From positions 310,001 to 374,000 of the forward strand of contig NZ_JAHWGP010000002.1 in the NCBI RefSeq assembly GCF_020873915.1: a stretch of DNA of 64,000 bases. The letters run 5' to 3'. The notes below the pieces were generated by a model that was not told the DNA's origin, did not search any database, and worked only from the letters and a program-made list of their open reading frames with translations. Both the position numbers and the translations under genes were made by a program. This document shows, piece by piece, positions 61,016 through 64,000 of this stretch. This stretch comes from Streptomyces sp. DH5 (GTDB lineage Bacteria > Actinomycetota > Actinomycetes > Streptomycetales > Streptomycetaceae). Within the stretch, counting starts at the first letter, position 1, and each line of letters opens with the position of its first letter.

Positions 61016-61792
61016 ATGCAGACGAATCCCGACCACAGCAGCCTCGTCGCCCTCGGCGACTCCTTCACCGAGGGCATGTCCGACCGGCTCCCCGACGGCA
61101 CCTACCGCGGCTGGGCCGACCTCCTCGCCGGGCGGATGGCGGCCACCGCTCCCGATTTCCGGTACGCCAACCTCGCGGTGCGCGGCAAGCTGATCCGGCA
61201 GATCGTCGACGAGCAGGTCGGGGTCGCCGCGGCCATGGGCGCCGACGTCATCACCCTGGTCGGCGGGCTCAACGACACCCTCCGGCCCAAGTGCGACATG
61301 GTCCAGGTGCGGGATCTGCTGACGGAGGCGGTGGAGCGGCTGGCCCCGCACTGCAAACAGCTGGTGCTGATGCGCAGCCCCGGCCGGCAGGGCCCGGTGC
61401 TGGAGCGGTTCCGGCCCCGCATGGAGGCGCTGTTCGAATGCGTCGACGACCTCGCCAAGCGGCACGGCGCGCTGGTCGTCGACCTCTACGGGGCGCCCTC
61501 GCTCGCCGATCCGCGGCTGTGGGACGTGGACCGGCTGCACCTGACCGCGGACGGGCACCGCAGGGTCGCGGAGGCGGTGTGGCAGACGCTGGGCTACACC
61601 CCTCAGGACCCCGCATGGCACCTGCCCCCGGAGGCGACGCTCCCCCCGCGCTGGGTGGCCCGGAGGGTCGCGGACGCCCGGTTCGCCCGGCAGCACCTGC
61701 TGCCGTGGATCGGCCGCCGCCTCACCGGCCGCTCCTCCGGCGACGGCCTGCCGCCGAAGCGGCCCGAGCTGCTGCCGTACGAGAACCTGTAA
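61016..61792 (+). CDS. SGNH/GDSL hydrolase
   Basis: A 258-residue cytoplasmic esterase/lipase-like protein. Block I VALGDSFTEGMSD with the nucleophile Ser, block II Gly in AVRGKLIRQ, block III Asn in GGLNDTLRP, block V DVDRLHLTADGH with catalytic Asp and His. No signal peptide. No ribosome-binding site before the ATG; a -10-like TACCAT at 61000 suggests a nearly leaderless message. The substrate is unknown. Confidence 0.9.
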   Translation: MQTNPDHSSLVALGDSFTEGMSDRLPDGTYRGWADLLAGRMAATAPDFRYANLAVRGKLIRQIVDEQVGVAAAMGADVITLVGGLNDTLRPKCDMVQVRDLLTEAVERLAPHCKQLVLMRSPGRQGPVLERFRPRMEALFECVDDLAKRHGALVVDLYGAPSLADPRLWDVDRLHLTADGHRRVAEAVWQTLGYTPQDPAWHLPPEATLPPRWVARRVADARFARQHLLPWIGRRLTGRSSGDGLPPKRPELLPYENL

Positions 61793-61850
61793 CGGCTCCT
61801 TGTACGTTCCTCCAGGCCACCCCGTGGCGCCGGCCTGCAGGAATCGCCAG

Positions 61851-61865
61851 TAGACTCCCTGTACG
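61851..61865 (+). promoter_or_regulatory. Putative leaderless promoter of purB
   Basis: TAGACT (61851-61856), 8 bases before the GTG start codon of purB, would place the transcription start at or next to the G of GTG. No ribosome-binding site precedes the gene. The -35 box is poor. Confidence 0.5.
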
Positions 61866-63307
61866 TGACTGCTGCGCCCGCCAAGCCCCGTATCCCGAAC
61901 GTCCTCGCCGGACGCTACGCCTCCGCCGAGCTCGCCACGCTCTGGTCCCCCGAGCAGAAGGTGAGGCTGGAGCGGCAGCTCTGGCTCGCCGTGCTGCGGG
62001 CCCAGAAGGACCTCGGGATCGAGGTGCCCGACACGGCGATCGCCGACTACGAGCGTGTCCTCGACCAGGTCGACCTGGCCTCGATCGCCGAGCGCGAGAA
62101 GGTCACCCGCCACGACGTGAAAGCGCGGATCGAGGAGTTCAACGACCTCGCCGGGCACGAGCACGTGCACAAGGGCATGACCTCCCGCGACCTCACCGAG
62201 AACGTCGAGCAGCTGCAGATCCGGCTCTCCCTGGAGCTGATCCGCGACCGCTCCGTGGCCGTGCTGGCGCGCCTGGGCAAGCTGGCCGCCGAGTACGGCG
62301 AGCTGGTCATGGCCGGACGCTCGCACAACGTGGCCGCGCAGGCCACCACCCTCGGCAAGCGGTTCGCGACCGCGGCCGACGAGCTGCTGGTCGCGCACGG
62401 CCGGGTGGAGGAACTGCTGGGCCGCTACCCGCTGCGCGGCATCAAGGGCCCGGTCGGCACGGCGCAGGACATGCTGGACCTGCTCGGCGGGGACGCGGGC
62501 AAGCTCGCCGAGCTGGAGCAGCGGATCGCCGGGCACCTGGGCTTCTCGCAGGCGTTCACGAGCGTCGGCCAGGTCTACCCGCGCTCCCTCGACTACGAGG
62601 TGGTCACCGCGCTGGTGCAGCTGGCCGCCGCGCCGTCGTCGCTGGCGAAGACGGTCCGGCTGATGGCCGGGCACGAGCTGGTCACCGAGGGCTTCAAGCC
62701 GGGTCAGGTCGGCTCGTCCGCGATGCCGCACAAGATGAACACCCGTTCCTGCGAGCGCGTCAACGGTCTGATGGTGATCCTGCGCGGTTACGCCTCGATG
62801 ACCGGCGAGCTGGCGGGCGACCAGTGGAACGAGGGCGACGTGTCCTGCTCGGTGGTGCGCCGGGTCGCGCTGCCGGACGCGTTCTTCGCGCTGGACGGCC
62901 TGCTGGAGACGTTCCTGACGGTGCTCGACGAGTTCGGCGCCTTCCCCGCGGTCGTCGCCCGGGAACTGGACCGCTACCTGCCCTTCCTCGCCACCACCAA
63001 GGTCCTGATGGGTGCGGTGCGCGCAGGAGTCGGCCGCGAGGTCGCCCACGAGGCGATCAAGGAGAACGCCGTCGCCACGGCCCTCGCCATGCGGGAGCAG
63101 GGGGCCGAGCGCAACGACCTCCTCGACAAGCTCGCCGCCGACGAGCGGCTGCCGCTGGACCGGGCCGAGCTGGAGGCCCTGATGGCGGACAAACTCTCCT
63201 TCACGGGCGCCGCGAGCGACCAGGTCACCGCCGTGACCGGCCGTATCGAGGAGATCGTGAAGCAGCACCCGGAGGCCGCCGGGTACACCCCGGGGGCGAT
63301 TCTCTGA
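61865..63307 (+). CDS. purB: Adenylosuccinate lyase
   Basis: A 480-residue fumarase/aspartase-superfamily enzyme (EC 4.3.2.2) acting twice in purine synthesis. EHVHKGMTSRDLTENVEQLQ, MAGRSHNVAAQATTLGKRF (general-acid His), signature loop GSSAMPHKMNTRSCER with the catalytic Ser. GTG start without ribosome-binding site. Its stop overlaps the next gene by CTGA. Confidence 0.97.
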   Translation: MTAAPAKPRIPNVLAGRYASAELATLWSPEQKVRLERQLWLAVLRAQKDLGIEVPDTAIADYERVLDQVDLASIAEREKVTRHDVKARIEEFNDLAGHEHVHKGMTSRDLTENVEQLQIRLSLELIRDRSVAVLARLGKLAAEYGELVMAGRSHNVAAQATTLGKRFATAADELLVAHGRVEELLGRYPLRGIKGPVGTAQDMLDLLGGDAGKLAELEQRIAGHLGFSQAFTSVGQVYPRSLDYEVVTALVQLAAAPSSLAKTVRLMAGHELVTEGFKPGQVGSSAMPHKMNTRSCERVNGLMVILRGYASMTGELAGDQWNEGDVSCSVVRRVALPDAFFALDGLLETFLTVLDEFGAFPAVVARELDRYLPFLATTKVLMGAVRAGVGREVAHEAIKENAVATALAMREQGAERNDLLDKLAADERLPLDRAELEALMADKLSFTGAASDQVTAVTGRIEEIVKQHPEAAGYTPGAIL

Positions 63308-63852
63308 CGCGCTTCACCCAGGAGGAGCTCGAGGCCGCCCGCGACCGCCTCGTGCCGGACGTGGCCGCGGACGGCCTGCGCGTGCTGTTCTGCGGGATCA
63401 ACCCGGGTCTGATGACGGCCGCGACCGGACACCACTTCGCCCGCCCGGGCAACCGCTTCTGGCCGGCCCTGCACCGCTCCGGATTCACTCCCCGGCTGCT
63501 GGCGCCCTCGGAGCAGCGGGAGCTGCTGTCGTACGGGCTCGGCATCACCAATGTGGTGGCGCGGGCGACCGCACGGGCCGACGAGCTGAGCGCCGAGGAG
63601 TACCGGGAGGGCGGGCGGCTGCTCGTCGTGAAGGTGGCCCGGCTCCGGCCCCGGTGGCTGGCCGTGCTGGGGGTCACCGCGTACCGCGCGGCGTTCGACG
63701 ACAGGAAGGCGCGGGTGGGACCGCAGGCGCGGACCATCGGCGGGACACGCGTGTGGGTGCTGCCGAATCCGAGCGGGCTGAACGCGCACTGGACGCCGGC
63801 CGCGCTCGCGGAGGAGTTCGGCCGGCTGCGGGAGGCCGCGGCGAAGGAGTGA
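63304..63852 (+). CDS. mug: G/U mismatch-specific uracil/thymine-DNA glycosylase
   Basis: A 182-residue Mug/TDG-family protein: VLFCGINPGLMTAATGHHFARPGNRFWPALHRSGFTPRLL (catalytic Asn in GINPG), YGLGITNVVARATARADELS, and VWVLPNPSGLN. It excises uracil, and mismatched thymine in related enzymes. Homologues begin MTRFT; here that position is LTRFT with a CTG codon overlapping the purB stop. The first standard start is GTG at 63352, inside the conserved region, so CTG initiation is likely, or a base was miscalled. Confidence 0.9.
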   Translation: MTRFTQEELEAARDRLVPDVAADGLRVLFCGINPGLMTAATGHHFARPGNRFWPALHRSGFTPRLLAPSEQRELLSYGLGITNVVARATARADELSAEEYREGGRLLVVKVARLRPRWLAVLGVTAYRAAFDDRKARVGPQARTIGGTRVWVLPNPSGLNAHWTPAALAEEFGRLREAAAKE

Positions 63853-64000
63853 GGGCCGTCGCTGGTGGCGGGGCGGTCCGCGTGACCGCCGCCGGCAGCC
63901 GGATCCCGTCGCTCTCGTCGCGGCCGGCGACCGCGCCCCAGCGGCCGGTGCCCTGGACCTCCCACAGCCGTGCCTGCATCCGAGCGGGTGGCGAGCCGGG
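63853..64000 (-). CDS. Possible 3' end of a minus-strand gene entering from the right
   Basis: On the minus strand, the frame through MQARLWEVQGTGRWGAVAGRDESDGIRLPAAVTRTA has strong third-position G/C up to about 63870 and then enters mug antisense without a stop until 63674. The real 3' end is not resolved, and no family is recognised. Confidence 0.3.

Overview
The window is very GC-rich chromosomal DNA. Its genes show strong third-position G/C bias, GTG and TTG starts, ATGA and GTGA overlaps, and typical actinomycete families: XRE/DUF5753 with DUF397, ATP-binding anti-sigma-like proteins, a ROK regulator, MurT-GatD and a ydaO-type riboswitch before a cell-wall hydrolase. This points to Streptomyces or a close relative. 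The order xylA-xylB, ligB, murT-gatD-pfkA, rocD, bioF/bioBAD, purB resembles, from memory, one part of the S. coelicolor chromosome. I could not check this. No rRNA, tRNA, insertion sequence, prophage or CRISPR was seen.

Regions: 1-9.4 kb holds the tail of a methyltransferase, an MpaB-like oxygenase, conserved hypotheticals, a secreted tannase/feruloyl-esterase-like hydrolase, a SNF2 helicase coupled to a SWIM zinc-finger protein, and a membrane-anchored repeat protein. 9.4-10.3 kb is gene-poor and carries seven copies of a 25-bp tandem repeat. 10.3-14.4 kb is the xylose module: divergent xylA and xylB, a palindrome between them, and a ROK regulator. 14.4-16.5 kb holds small hypotheticals and a Tat-exported PI-PLC-like protein. 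16.7-20.0 kb is an acyl-CoA dehydrogenase pair with a quinone oxidoreductase in one operon. 20.0-28.6 kb holds an XRE-cupin regulator with a flavoprotein, ligB with a Nudix gene, gabD1, a ricin-lectin, a TenA-like protein and another acyl-CoA dehydrogenase with its divergent TetR. 29.6-34.6 kb holds peptide deformylase, murT-gatD (lipid II amidation), pfkA and a CtaG-like protein.

34.8-40.0 kb starts with a wrecked Ser/Thr kinase gene, followed by a LytTR regulator / DUF485 / sodium-solute symporter / LytS kinase operon. 40.1-42.8 kb is an Lrp, dimethylargininase and ornithine aminotransferase module. 42.9-46.8 kb holds a multidomain PP2C phosphatase, an RpiB-like isomerase and an acyltransferase. 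46.8-48.1 kb looks like a deletion scar: a frameshifted ureD remnant, with no other urease gene in the window, next to a membrane-protein fragment. 48.1-49.4 kb is the most unusual locus. A solitary Phd/YefM antitoxin is divergent from a ClpP-like protein that lacks the catalytic Ser and His, with a TGTACA-type palindrome between them. 49.7-52.2 kb holds a c-di-AMP riboswitch with an NlpC/P60 hydrolase and an ATPase/XRE/DUF397 module whose XRE gene carries a TTA (bldA) codon. 52.4-56.8 kb is biotin synthesis, bioF divergent from bioBAD. 57.1-64 kb holds a methyltransferase, a GNAT protein, a pair of CNNM/CBS membrane proteins, an SGNH hydrolase, purB and mug.

The genes are mostly core metabolism and envelope maintenance, each with a local regulator. 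Several intergenic palindromes and hairpins are given as likely operators and terminators.
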